Below are positions 10,865 through 18,232 of a stretch of 64,000 bases of DNA, in pieces; positions within the stretch are counted from its first letter, which is position 1, and the number at the start of each line of letters is the position of its first letter. The position numbers were made by a program, and so were the translations under genes. This DNA is from a bacterium. Lineage in GTDB: Bacteria > UBP6 > UBA1177. Below the pieces are notes generated by a model. That model ran no database searches and was not told the origin of the DNA. It saw nothing but the letters and a program-made list of their open reading frames with translations. The stretch is taken from positions 1-64,000 of the forward strand of contig JAGCUA010000093.1 in assembly GCA_017963125.1 (NCBI GenBank). The letters run 5' to 3'.

Positions 10865-10865
10865 G
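10844..10865 (+). repeat. Parent copy of the dispersed DUF1566 3'-end repeat
   Basis: The last codons of the giant gene read RCVRSE-stop (CGCTGTGTCCGCTCAGAG then TGA). Close copies of this end, in the same orientation and still encoding the same residues before a stop codon, recur at 13197, 14531 and 15749, where no DUF1566 gene is present. Confidence 0.75.
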
Positions 10866-10887
10866 AGACTAAACTCTTTAGATTCTT

Positions 10888-11991
10888 ATGGATAAATTTA
10901 TCAGTTCCGCTCATCCGTTGCTTATCACGAAATTTCCTGTTTTTTGCAGGTATATTGCCGAAAATCGGAAAGACATCTGCAAAAAATATTATCCTCAGAT
11001 CCTGCTTTCAGGAATTTCCTCGCTCCTTCTGACACCTTTTGTCTGTGCGGAGAATCTGATATGCAGAAAGGCGGTAAAAAACAGTGGAGTAAAATCGCCT
11101 CTTTTTGTTCTCGGACACTGGAGATGCGGCACAACTCTCCTTTTTTTCTTATTGGCGCAGGATAAACAGTTCGGTTTTATCGATCCGCTGATGACTTTCA
11201 CGATGAATTTCTATCATCTTTTAGGCTGGGCATTCAGACCGACAATTGCAGAACATCTTCACGAAGGAAGACCTATGGACAACATCAAATATTCGATGTC
11301 GCTTCCGATCGAAGAATATATCTCGTTCAGCACAATGGAATCCGACAGTGTCTATCCCCTTAATTTTTTTCCGCAGTCGTTTGTCCGTTACAATAAAAAC
11401 GCCTTTATTGATCAGTTTTCTGAGAAAAAGCGGGATCATTGGAAAAGAAGTTATGATTATTTGTTGAAAAAAATCACTTATCTGAACGACGGGAAACGCC
11501 TTCTGCTGAAAAGCCCGGATAACACAGCCCGCGTCAGACTGTTGAAAGAGATGTATCCCGATGCGAAATTCGTGAACATCTACCGCGATCCTTATACTGT
11601 TATCCGCTCGACGATGCACCTTTACGACAAGATGATGTCGCACTGGTCACTTGAAGAAATCCCTTCGGAAGAGACAATGGAAGACTGGATCATCGAGACA
11701 TTCAAAATGATGTATGAAGCCTATTTCAAGGAAATTCAGAGCCTTCCGCCTCATTCTCTCTTTGAGATAAAGTTCGAGACGTTCGAAAAAGATCCTCTGC
11801 CGATCCTCAGAAGCATGTATGACGAACTCGAATTGAGCGGCTTTGACGAGGCTCTTCCTTCGATAAAGGCATATTGGGAGAGCCTTAACGGGTATCAGAA
11901 AAATAATTTTGAATATTCTGAGAGACTTATTAAAAAGGTGGATGACAAACTCGGTTTCTATTTTGATCATTACGGATATGAAAGAAGATAA
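10888..11991 (+). CDS. Sulfotransferase family protein
   Basis: The 367-residue protein has the PAPS-binding signature of the sulfotransferase P-loop fold: GHWRCGTT at residues 76-83 for the 5'-phosphosulfate loop and YRDP at 232-235 as the likely 3'-phosphate site. It fits the Sulfotransfer_3 group, which moves sulfate from PAPS to carbohydrate, lipid or protein acceptors; the acceptor here cannot be read from sequence. It has a paralogue at 50700 of nearly the same length. It starts 24 bases after the giant lipoprotein stop without a clear ribosome binding site. Its end overlaps the start of the next gene by 14 bases, so the following two genes are probably co-transcribed with it. Confidence 0.8.
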   Translation: MDKFISSAHPLLITKFPVFCRYIAENRKDICKKYYPQILLSGISSLLLTPFVCAENLICRKAVKNSGVKSPLFVLGHWRCGTTLLFFLLAQDKQFGFIDPLMTFTMNFYHLLGWAFRPTIAEHLHEGRPMDNIKYSMSLPIEEYISFSTMESDSVYPLNFFPQSFVRYNKNAFIDQFSEKKRDHWKRSYDYLLKKITYLNDGKRLLLKSPDNTARVRLLKEMYPDAKFVNIYRDPYTVIRSTMHLYDKMMSHWSLEEIPSEETMEDWIIETFKMMYEAYFKEIQSLPPHSLFEIKFETFEKDPLPILRSMYDELELSGFDEALPSIKAYWESLNGYQKNNFEYSERLIKKVDDKLGFYFDHYGYERR

Positions 11992-12397
11992 AAGAATAAA
12001 ACGGATATTTGGTCTGCTGCACAAATCGATAATATTTGTCTCAATCATTATTCTGCTTGGATTTTTTGTCCTATATTCACACATGTACAGTTATGATGCG
12101 GCAATTTTTTCATATATTCTCTCCCTTTCCCTGTTTATATTTTTCCTGTCATACAACTGCCTTTTGACACATTTCCACAAAAAAGGGGCTTTCACATCGG
12201 AACAGGCAAGTGAATTTTATATAATGTGCAACGATGCAGGGATCTTTTTTCCAGACGATACGAACAAGGAAAAAGCCGAAGATATTTATTTCGTAATCTT
12301 TGGAACAGATAAATATACCGGAGATGGAACACTTCTTGAACACATGGTGGATATTTACAATTCCGGCAAAGAAACAACTGAAAAACAACAGGGGTGA
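11978..12397 (+). CDS. Small two-helix membrane protein of unknown function
   Basis: I do not recognise this family. The 139-residue reading is set from the ATG at 11978, giving MKEDKRIKRIF, a short basic N-terminus; a longer frame back to 11909 would overlap the sulfotransferase by 83 bases. Two hydrophobic helices (about residues 15-35 and 40-60) precede a soluble, mostly acidic C-terminal domain of about 75 residues. It overlaps the sulfotransferase gene by 14 bases and touches the Lgt-like gene downstream, so the three probably form one transcript. Confidence 0.65.
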   Translation: MKEDKRIKRIFGLLHKSIIFVSIIILLGFFVLYSHMYSYDAAIFSYILSLSLFIFFLSYNCLLTHFHKKGAFTSEQASEFYIMCNDAGIFFPDDTNKEKAEDIYFVIFGTDKYTGDGTLLEHMVDIYNSGKETTEKQQG

Positions 12398-12399
12398 AT

Positions 12400-13173
12400 A
12401 TGTTTCCGACTGCTCGATTTTTAAGTGTATCTCTTTACATGTGGGGTCATATTTTGGCATTCATACTCATAATCTTATTCTGTTTTTGGTATATAAAAAA
12501 ATTTCGAATAAATCGCGAAAAAGCCTTTTTATTTGTAGTTTTGATAGTTCCTTTTACAGTTTCAGCGATTGTAATTGCCGGAAAATTCGGAAATATTGGA
12601 GTTTTCAACTGGGTAAAAGCCGTTGTTTTTATTCCTATAGTTGTATATCTGCTTTGTCTGGCAATAGATCTGCCTTTTGCCAAAACCTTTGATTTTATCA
12701 CACCGTGCGCGGCACTTCACCATGGGATGGCCCATATTTTCTGTATTTTTTCAGGTTGCTGCTACGGATATCCGTCAACATTCGGAATCTGGAATGAAAT
12801 GCAGCAGAATTATCTCTTTCCGGTTCAGCTGTTTGAGTCAGCGACTTCACTTCTGGTTTTCGGTTATCTCATTTGGTATGCAAAAAGGAATAATTATAAA
12901 CTCCATGGGATTTCTTATGCACAGTACCTTTTCCTTTTCGGTCTGACACGGACATTCTGGGAATTTTTCAGAGATAACACTCCAGAGCGCTGGCAGATAT
13001 CGACTTTTCAATATTATTCGTTCGCCGCGTTTTTGTTTGGAACAATCTGGCTGGGCGCAGCATTTTATCTCAAAAAACATCCCGAATTTGTCAAAAAGCA
13101 TGAGCTCCTCTTTCGTGAGGATGCCGGCGAACTCACCAGAATAAAGATGTTTTTCAGAAACATACTGAAGTGA
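12400..13173 (+). CDS. Lgt-like membrane protein (prolipoprotein diacylglyceryl transferase family)
   Basis: This 257-residue polytopic membrane protein has Lgt-family landmarks: a HHGMAHIFCIFSGCCYGYP segment, a PVQLFE motif matching P[TV]Q[LI]YE of Lgt, and a late LFGLTRTFWEFFRDN segment. Lgt moves diacylglycerol from phosphatidylglycerol to the lipobox Cys of prelipoproteins. The Arg that in true Lgt begins the RxGxFxNxE/CCYG element is replaced here (AHIFCIFSGCCYG), so this may be an Lgt-like paralogue with another lipid-transfer role. The ATG at 12400 is preceded by AGGGGTG; a GTG at 12394 that overlaps the previous stop is an alternative start. Confidence 0.65.
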   Translation: MFPTARFLSVSLYMWGHILAFILIILFCFWYIKKFRINREKAFLFVVLIVPFTVSAIVIAGKFGNIGVFNWVKAVVFIPIVVYLLCLAIDLPFAKTFDFITPCAALHHGMAHIFCIFSGCCYGYPSTFGIWNEMQQNYLFPVQLFESATSLLVFGYLIWYAKRNNYKLHGISYAQYLFLFGLTRTFWEFFRDNTPERWQISTFQYYSFAAFLFGTIWLGAAFYLKKHPEFVKKHELLFREDAGELTRIKMFFRNILK

Positions 13174-13196
13174 AAAACGAGAAAAAACACTCTATT

Positions 13197-13231
13197 ACGT
13201 TGTGTCCGTTCGGAGTGAGGAACTGTATCAG
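13197..13231 (+). repeat. DUF1566 3'-end relic, copy B
   Basis: CGTTGTGTCCGTTCGGAG followed by TGA encodes RCVRSE-stop, the same end as the giant lipoprotein, but no DUF1566 domain precedes it. Homology with copy C continues past the stop (GAGGAACTGTATCAG against GAGGAACCGTGTCAG), so it is a DNA-level duplicate rather than chance. It lies between the Lgt-like gene and the convergent ATPase gene and overlaps the last few bases of the latter. Confidence 0.7.
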
Positions 13232-14373
13232 TCACCAATCACAAAATCAGTGTAATTATCAGGAGTTACAACGTTGAAAGGAATATCAGGATAGTTGTTT
13301 GAAAAAGTCAAAGGGCATCTTGCATTGGCTTTTTTCGGGTTGTATTTGAATTCCCATGATGAAATTTTTCCTTCTATTTCCTCAAGAAAATCAACTTCCT
13401 GCTTCTGTGTTGTCCGCCAGAAATAATATTTTGCCTTTATGTTATGGAAAATATTGTTTTTTATTCTTTCGCTTATAAGAAAGTTTTCCCAGAGGACCCC
13501 GTTGTCATTCCGTAGTGCGCAAGGTGAAAAATTGGAAATAACGGCGTTTCTGATTCCGTTGTCGTAAAAATAGATTTTAATGCTTTTCTTAAGCTCGTTC
13601 CGCACATTTCCGCTGTATGAATGCAGATGAAAAACGATGTAAGCTTTTTCAAGAAGATCAACATACCTTTGCACTGTTACGGTGTCTATTCCGAGAAGAT
13701 TCCCGAGTTCATTGAACGAAACTTCGCTGCCAACCTGCAGAGCGAGAGCCTGAACCAGTTTTTCAATTACTGCCGGCTTGCGTATATCCTGAAACTCAAA
13801 AACATCTTTGTAAAGATAACTGCCGGCAATATTAGATAAAATTTCCTTTTCATCGCCTGGATTGTTCACGACATCGGGATAAAGACCGTAAATCAGGCGC
13901 GTTTCAAGAGAGCGTTTTTCTTCCAGCAAAGTTGAGTGTTTTGCAAGTTCGTTGGAAGAAAACGGAAAAAGATTATATTCGAATTTGCGTCCCGTCAGAG
14001 GTTCGTTGATGAAATTGGAGAGGTCAAGTGAGGAAGATCCCGTCACAGCAAGCTGCACATCCGGAAAATTGTCGTGAATCAGCTTTATTGTAACACCGAT
14101 ATTTTTAACCCTCTGGGCTTCGTCAATGACAATAAATTCTGATTTTCCGATGATTGATCTCAGTCGTGTAGATGAGGCATCGACAAGAAGAGTGCGGATA
14201 TCAGGCTCGTCACAATTCCAGAACTGCACATGTTTTTCTTCCGGAAAAGATTCGACCATATTTTTTAAAAGCGTGGTTTTTCCGACTTGGCGCGGCCCTG
14301 TAATGACAATAACCTTTCCTTTCCCGATTTTTGATTCAATGACTTTATTTAAATCTCTCTCGACACATCTCAT
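13228..14373 (-). CDS. AAA ATPase with DUF4143 domain
   Basis: The 381-residue protein has a Walker A motif GPRQVGKT at residues 26-33 and a Walker B/DEAQ segment FIVIDEAQ at 80-87, then a sensor-like TGSSS stretch. A C-terminal DUF4143 region follows, with the typical GVLWENFLISE and a YFWRTTQKQEVDFL segment that resembles a PD-(D/E)XK nuclease strand. These stand-alone ATPases are common in accessory regions; their cellular role is not settled. The ATG at 14373 is preferred over an upstream TTG at 14409, though neither has a strong ribosome site. It is flanked by 3'-end relics B and C. Confidence 0.85.
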   Translation of the reverse strand: MRCVERDLNKVIESKIGKGKVIVITGPRQVGKTTLLKNMVESFPEEKHVQFWNCDEPDIRTLLVDASSTRLRSIIGKSEFIVIDEAQRVKNIGVTIKLIHDNFPDVQLAVTGSSSLDLSNFINEPLTGRKFEYNLFPFSSNELAKHSTLLEEKRSLETRLIYGLYPDVVNNPGDEKEILSNIAGSYLYKDVFEFQDIRKPAVIEKLVQALALQVGSEVSFNELGNLLGIDTVTVQRYVDLLEKAYIVFHLHSYSGNVRNELKKSIKIYFYDNGIRNAVISNFSPCALRNDNGVLWENFLISERIKNNIFHNIKAKYYFWRTTQKQEVDFLEEIEGKISSWEFKYNPKKANARCPLTFSNNYPDIPFNVVTPDNYTDFVIGD

Positions 14374-14414
14374 GATTTCAATTTTATAATAATTTATGAT
14401 TACAATCAACAGAA

Positions 14415-14442
14415 ATTATAACATTTGTTGATTTGAGCCCAA
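14415..14442 (-). promoter_or_regulatory. Candidate promoter for the DUF4143 ATPase
   Basis: On the minus strand TTGGGC (14442-14437) and a perfect TATAAT (14420-14415) are separated by 16 bases, ending about 40 bases before the ATG at 14373. Confidence 0.5.
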
Positions 14443-14530
14443 ATATTTATCAAACAACCAAAATAAAACAATCGCATAATAAATATTGAAAAAAAATATG
14501 TCAACAAAAATTAATAATTTAATAAAACGT

Positions 14531-14565
14531 CCGCTGTGTCCGCTCGGAGTGAGGAACCGTGTCAG
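14531..14565 (+). repeat. DUF1566 3'-end relic, copy C
   Basis: CGCTGTGTCCGCTCGGAG followed by TGA again encodes RCVRSE-stop, here preceded in frame only by Asn-Val and a TAA stop, so it is a truncated remnant. Downstream bases match copy B for about 14 further positions. It lies between the divergently read ATPase gene and the DUF3791/DUF3990 module. Confidence 0.7.
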
Positions 14566-14602
14566 GTTAAGGCTTGGTAGCCGCAATCATAAAAAACCCG
14601 TG

Positions 14603-14619
14603 GATTTTTTCAAAAAATC
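14603..14619. promoter_or_regulatory. Palindrome upstream of the DUF3791 module
   Basis: GATTTTTT-C-AAAAAATC is a 17-bp perfect palindrome around one central base. It ends three bases before TATAAT at 14623-14628, so it would sit in the spacer/-35 region of the promoter. That is a common place for an operator used in toxin-antitoxin autoregulation, but binding is only inferred. Confidence 0.45.
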
Positions 14620-14622
14620 GAG

Positions 14623-14628
14623 TATAAT
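14623..14628 (+). promoter_or_regulatory. -10 element for the DUF3791-DUF3990 operon
   Basis: A perfect TATAAT lies 25 bases before the GTG start at 14653; the -35 element is weak. GGAGGT at 14641-14646 is the ribosome binding site and decides the GTG start. Confidence 0.5.
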
Positions 14629-14652
14629 ACAATGCTTTTTGGAGGTAACACC

Positions 14653-14871
14653 GTGGACAAAAGAACTCTTGAATTTGTTACTTACTGCATTGCAAAACTT
14701 GCCTTACTACTGAACCTGCCACAGCAGGAAGTCTATATGAGACTGAAAAATTCAGGAATATTATATGATTACATTGTTCCGTCTTATGATGTGCTCCACA
14801 CGTTCAGCTCTCGCTATCTGATGGAAGATCTGACTGAATACATGAAAGAAAAAGGAGTTCTTAAGGAATGA
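14653..14871 (+). CDS. DUF3791-family protein, putative antitoxin
   Basis: This 72-residue protein (read from GTG 14653, seven bases after GGAGGT) has the DUF3791 pattern: an N-terminal helix TLEFVTYCIAKLA, a NLPQQEVYMRL helix, and YDVLHTFSSRYLMEDL near the end. DUF3791 proteins are usually encoded directly before DUF3990 genes, as here, where the stop and the next start overlap as ATGA. An antitoxin or accessory role is inferred from that arrangement. An ATG at 14632 would give a longer form but places the ribosome site inside the gene. Confidence 0.7.
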   Translation: MDKRTLEFVTYCIAKLALLLNLPQQEVYMRLKNSGILYDYIVPSYDVLHTFSSRYLMEDLTEYMKEKGVLKE

Positions 14872-15338
14872 GGCTCTATCACTCATCAAATATGATCGTA
14901 GAACATCCTGACACGCATCACTCACGCAAATATCTCGATTTCGGACGAGGCTTTTATCTGACAACAATACATGAACAGGCTGTGAGATATGCACAGCGTT
15001 TCAAACGAAGAGGACTTTCCGCCTGCCTTAATATTTATGAATTATCAGACAATCTTGAGCCGTGGAATATCAAAAAGTTTGAATCTTATGACAAAGAATG
15101 GCTTGATTTTGTTTCTAAATGCCGCAATGGCGAGGATATCGGGAACTATGACATGGTTATCGGCGGAATCGCAAACGACAGAGTCATACTTACACTTGAC
15201 AGATACTTTGCAGGTGAACTTTCCCAAGAAGAAACTCTCGGACTGCTGAAATTCGAGAGACCGAACATCCAATACTGCATCCGTTCAGAAAAAATGCTGA
15301 ATGCCTGTCTTACTTACATAAAAAGCGAGCAACTATGA
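14868..15338 (+). CDS. DUF3990-family protein, putative ADP-ribosyltransferase-like toxin
   Basis: The 156-residue protein has the DUF3990 signature: an N-terminal LYHSSNMIVEHPD strand, a RKYLDFGRGFYLTT segment with QAVRYAQ, and a central YDMVIGGIANDRV strand. DUF3990 belongs to the ADP-ribosyltransferase-like fold (ART), in which the H/Y strand and the G-x-G-F-Y-x-T segment line the NAD pocket. A toxin role is inferred, not shown. It overlaps both neighbours by four bases (ATGA), giving tight translational coupling in a three-gene unit. Confidence 0.7.
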   Translation: MRLYHSSNMIVEHPDTHHSRKYLDFGRGFYLTTIHEQAVRYAQRFKRRGLSACLNIYELSDNLEPWNIKKFESYDKEWLDFVSKCRNGEDIGNYDMVIGGIANDRVILTLDRYFAGELSQEETLGLLKFERPNIQYCIRSEKMLNACLTYIKSEQL

Positions 15339-15721
15339 GCAAAGAAACTTTACAAATCATGAAAAGCGGACAATGCGCCAGAATCATAATCAACTTAAGT
15401 GAAATGTTCGGCGTTTCGCTCCAAGAAGCAACAGATATCTACTACAATTCTGAAACCGCTAATTTGATTGAAGAAGGTGTGGCGGACCTTCATTGCAGAA
15501 GCGACAAGTATCTTGCGGAAGAAGTTTGGAAAGAGTATCAAGAAAAGCTTGGCATTTATAAGGATTTTACGACTGATGACATTCACAAAACCCGTGAATA
15601 CAATTGCGAAGAAACAAAAAATCTTACTGTTGCAGAACAAGCAACTTACTACAAAACCAAAGCTGAAGCATTCTCGAAAGATGCAGAAATTACCCAGAAA
15701 CATAAAGAATCTGATTCTTAA
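15335..15721 (+). CDS. Second DUF3791-like protein with C-terminal extension
   Basis: The first 70 or so residues again look like DUF3791 (ARIIINLSEMFGVSLQEATDIY, then LIEEGVADLHCRSDKYLAEE), so the module has DUF3791-type proteins on both sides of the DUF3990 gene. The remaining 55 residues are charged and helical, rich in Lys, Glu and Thr. The start overlaps the DUF3990 stop by four bases. The role is probably linked to neutralising or regulating the ART-like protein, but this is inference. Confidence 0.6.
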   Translation: MSKETLQIMKSGQCARIIINLSEMFGVSLQEATDIYYNSETANLIEEGVADLHCRSDKYLAEEVWKEYQEKLGIYKDFTTDDIHKTREYNCEETKNLTVAEQATYYKTKAEAFSKDAEITQKHKESDS

Positions 15722-15748
15722 AACTTATAAATAGTGCAGATACAACAT

Positions 15749-15775
15749 CCGTTGTCTCCGCCCGGAGTAGGATTT
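15749..15775 (+). repeat. DUF1566 3'-end relic, copy D
   Basis: CCGTTGTCTCCGCCCGGAGTAGG is a more diverged copy. Read in the parent frame it gives IRCLRPE followed by TAG, so the stop position is kept. It marks the right border of the AT-rich accessory stretch, immediately before the stop of the convergent carbamoyltransferase gene. Confidence 0.55.
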
Positions 15776-15785
15776 AAGTTTAGAA

Positions 15786-17648
15786 CTAGTCGAGTTTGAA
15801 TTCTTCTTTCCAGTTGTCGGCTTTGTCCCAGTTGGGCTGCTCTTTTTTGTCAAAAAGATAGTTTCCCATGACGAGATAATCCATTTCGGTGCGCATGAAG
15901 CAGCGGTATGCATCGTCAGGCGAGCAGACTATCGGCTCTCCGCGGACGTTGAAAGAAGTGTTGACAACGATCCCGTAGCCCGTTTTCTGCTTGAAAGTGT
16001 TGATGAGCTGCCAGTATTTCGGATTGGTTTCGCGGCTTACACTCTGGATTCGCGCCGAAAAATCGATGTGCGTGATCGAAGGAACGTCGCTGCGGAGGAA
16101 GTAAAGCCTTTCATAAAGCGGCAGTTCCTCGTATTTTTCGGGAAGTTTCGTCCGTCTTGATTCAAGGACAGGAGCGACCATGAGCATATAAGGCGATATC
16201 GTGTCTATGTCGAAGAATGTCGAGATGTCTTCTTCTAAAACCGAGGGCGCGAAAGGTCTGAAACCCTCTCTGTATTTGATTTTGAGGTTGAGTTTTTTCT
16301 GCATTTCGGGGCATCTCGGGTCGCCTAAAATTGAGCGGTTGCCTAAAGCGCGCGGACCGAATTCCATTCTTCCCTGGAACCAGCCGATGACGGTGTCGTT
16401 GTTTAAAAGATCGGCCGTCTTTTCGCATAACTCGCTGAAATCATCGAACTTTTTATATTTGGCGTCGTACCTTCGTGCAACATTTTCAATATCGCGGTCG
16501 CTGAATTCCGGGCCAAGATAAGCGCCTTTCATCGAATCGCGTTTCTCGATATTTGTTCTTTCGTGACCGAATGAAATGTAGTGCACTGCAAGCGCAGCAC
16601 CGAGTGAACCGCCGGCGTCTCCGGATGCCGGCTGGACCCAGATACCTTTGAACATTTTTGTGCGGAGGAGTTTTCCGTTTGCAACGCAGTTGAGAGCGAC
16701 ACCGCCTGCAAGGACGATATTTTCAGATTTTGTGAGTTCTTTTGCCGTTTCAGCGAGCTTGAGAACCATTTCTTCTGTGATTTCCTGGATGGCATACGCC
16801 ATGTTCATGTACTGCTGCGTGAGCTCGCTTTCGGACTTTCTGCGCGGGAAACCGAAAAGTTTCTCCCATTTCGCGTCGTTTGTCATGCTGAGGCCCGTAG
16901 CATAGTCGAAGTAGTCCATATTGAGCAGGAACGAGCCGTCTTCGCGCAGATCGATCATGTTTTCAAGGATCTTGCGCTTGATCTCTTTGGTCTCTTCGGC
17001 GTTTTTGTTGCCGTAAGGAGCCAGACCCATCAGTTTGTATTCGCCGCTGTTGACCTTAAAACCGCAGTAATAGGTGAAAGCGGTGTAGAAAAGACCGATC
17101 GAATGAGGAAAGTCGAGTTCTTTCAACACTTTGATTTTATTGCCGTTTCCGTGGCAGATCGTTAGCGTTCCCCATTCTCCGACCCCGTCGAGAGTCAGTA
17201 TCGCTGCATCTTTGAAAGGTGAGGGATAAAAAGCGCTCGCCGCATGCGACAGATGGTGCTCGGGAAAGTAGAGTTTCGGGATCCTGCCGCCGAGTTTCGC
17301 GAGTTCTTCGCGCAGCATATCCTTCATGAAAAGTTTCTCTTTTATCCACACAGGAATCGCCGAATTGAAGCTTTTGAGCCCTTTCGGAGCGAAAGCGTGA
17401 TAAGTTTCAAGCAGTCTTTCAAACTTGATGTAAGGCTTGTCGTAAAACGCGACAGCCGTGACGTCGTCAAGCGTGATCCCCGCCTGATCCAGAACGAATC
17501 TGCATGCGTTTATCGGAAACGACGGATCCTGTTTTTTGCGGGTAAAACGTTCTTCGTGAGCTGCGGCAAAAATATCGCCGTCAATGAGGAGCGCCGCCGC
17601 ACTGTCATGGTAATATGCCGAAATTCCTAAGATTATCTCTTTTTTCAT
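15786..17648 (-). CDS. O-carbamoyltransferase, NodU/CmcH/SxtI family
   Basis: The 620-residue protein has the two-part layout of TobZ/NodU enzymes. The N-terminal Kae1/YrdC-related ASKHA domain shows YYHDSAAAL at 12-20, HEERFTRKKQD at 31-41 and the HHLSHAASAF metal/nucleotide motif at 131-140; the C-terminal carbamoyltransferase domain has GWFQGRMEFGPRALGNRSIL and FRPFAPSVL. Such enzymes use carbamoyl phosphate and ATP, via carbamoyl-adenylate, to carbamoylate a hydroxyl on a sugar or small molecule. Its two upstream neighbours (SxtJ-like and DUF5989) are the usual partners of this family, and the three are closely spaced on one strand. The acceptor cannot be told from sequence. Confidence 0.9.
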   Translation of the reverse strand: MKKEIILGISAYYHDSAAALLIDGDIFAAAHEERFTRKKQDPSFPINACRFVLDQAGITLDDVTAVAFYDKPYIKFERLLETYHAFAPKGLKSFNSAIPVWIKEKLFMKDMLREELAKLGGRIPKLYFPEHHLSHAASAFYPSPFKDAAILTLDGVGEWGTLTICHGNGNKIKVLKELDFPHSIGLFYTAFTYYCGFKVNSGEYKLMGLAPYGNKNAEETKEIKRKILENMIDLREDGSFLLNMDYFDYATGLSMTNDAKWEKLFGFPRRKSESELTQQYMNMAYAIQEITEEMVLKLAETAKELTKSENIVLAGGVALNCVANGKLLRTKMFKGIWVQPASGDAGGSLGAALAVHYISFGHERTNIEKRDSMKGAYLGPEFSDRDIENVARRYDAKYKKFDDFSELCEKTADLLNNDTVIGWFQGRMEFGPRALGNRSILGDPRCPEMQKKLNLKIKYREGFRPFAPSVLEEDISTFFDIDTISPYMLMVAPVLESRRTKLPEKYEELPLYERLYFLRSDVPSITHIDFSARIQSVSRETNPKYWQLINTFKQKTGYGIVVNTSFNVRGEPIVCSPDDAYRCFMRTEMDYLVMGNYLFDKKEQPNWDKADNWKEEFKLD

Positions 17649-17660
17649 GTTGCTACCAAA

Positions 17661-17810
17661 CTAAAAAATCGTGTAAATAAACGGTGCGATCGCACTCGAA
17701 CTCGAGAGAACGACAAGGAGTCCGATGAGCAGAAGGACAATTATCAGCGGGAGAAGCCAGAATTTTTTACGGACTTTCAAATATCCCCACAAATCTTTCA
17801 GAAGTTCCAT
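17661..17810 (-). CDS. Small DUF5989/SxtK-like membrane protein
   Basis: This 49-residue gene begins MELLKDLWGYLKVRKKFW, continues with a single hydrophobic helix (PLIIVLLLIGLLVVL) and ends IAPFIYTIF. That is the pattern of the tiny proteins (DUF5989) that accompany NodU/SxtI-type carbamoyltransferases. It ends 12 bases before the carbamoyltransferase start and begins 11 bases after the SxtJ-like gene. The minus-strand ATG is preceded by GGAG. The role is unknown, perhaps membrane recruitment of the enzyme. Confidence 0.8.
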   Translation of the reverse strand: MELLKDLWGYLKVRKKFWLLPLIIVLLLIGLLVVLSSSSAIAPFIYTIF

Positions 17811-17821
17811 TTTTATCTCCT

Positions 17822-18232
17822 TTAGTAAGGTTTATCGAGGTCGGCAGCGGTGTATTCGTGGTTCCTTTCTGCAAAAACAGAAGTTTTTTCACGCCTGAAC
17901 TGGTGAAGGCGAAGCGTATCTTTGCCGAGGATCCTGCGTAAGAGCCCCATCGGAAAAACGATGAGAAAGAAAACCAGAGCGAGCATTATTTTCGACATGA
18001 ATGTTCCGAAAACGCGCGAAAATCCAAACCAGACAAAGGCAAAAGGTTTGAAAATCATCGGGCAGATCATGTCGATAACAAGAATGACAAAAGCCGCCCA
18101 GAGAAAAGCGTTGTTCTTGAGAACTGCAAGGCAGATGAGAGCGATGAGAACAAGCGCCATGCCGCTGTCGGACGCCTGCTTTTTTGTTATTTGAACTTTT
18201 TCTGCTGTTTTGTTTTGTTTGAATGTATCCAT
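17822..18232 (-). CDS. SxtJ-family membrane protein
   Basis: This 136-residue protein has two to three hydrophobic helices (ALVLIALICLAVL, LWAAFVILVIDMICPMIF, IMLALVFFLIVFPMGLLRRIL) and the charged end HEYTAADLDKPY; the layout matches SxtJ proteins found beside carbamoyltransferases. The ATG at 18232 is chosen because AAGGTG lies a few bases upstream; a GTG two codons earlier is possible. It is the first gene of the three-gene minus-strand operon. Confidence 0.75.
   Translation of the reverse strand: MDTFKQNKTAEKVQITKKQASDSGMALVLIALICLAVLKNNAFLWAAFVILVIDMICPMIFKPFAFVWFGFSRVFGTFMSKIMLALVFFLIVFPMGLLRRILGKDTLRLHQFRREKTSVFAERNHEYTAADLDKPY

Noticed and set aside
15270-15300. CIRSE stretch in the DUF3990 protein, similar to the CVRSE end of the relics
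   Set aside because: It is inside an intact conserved domain and has no match to the flanking bases shared by relics B and C, so it is taken as coincidence.
13228-15721. Complete mobile element carrying the ATPase and toxin-like module
   Set aside because: No integrase, transposase, terminal inverted repeats or target-site duplications were seen; only the short relic repeats border the blocks.
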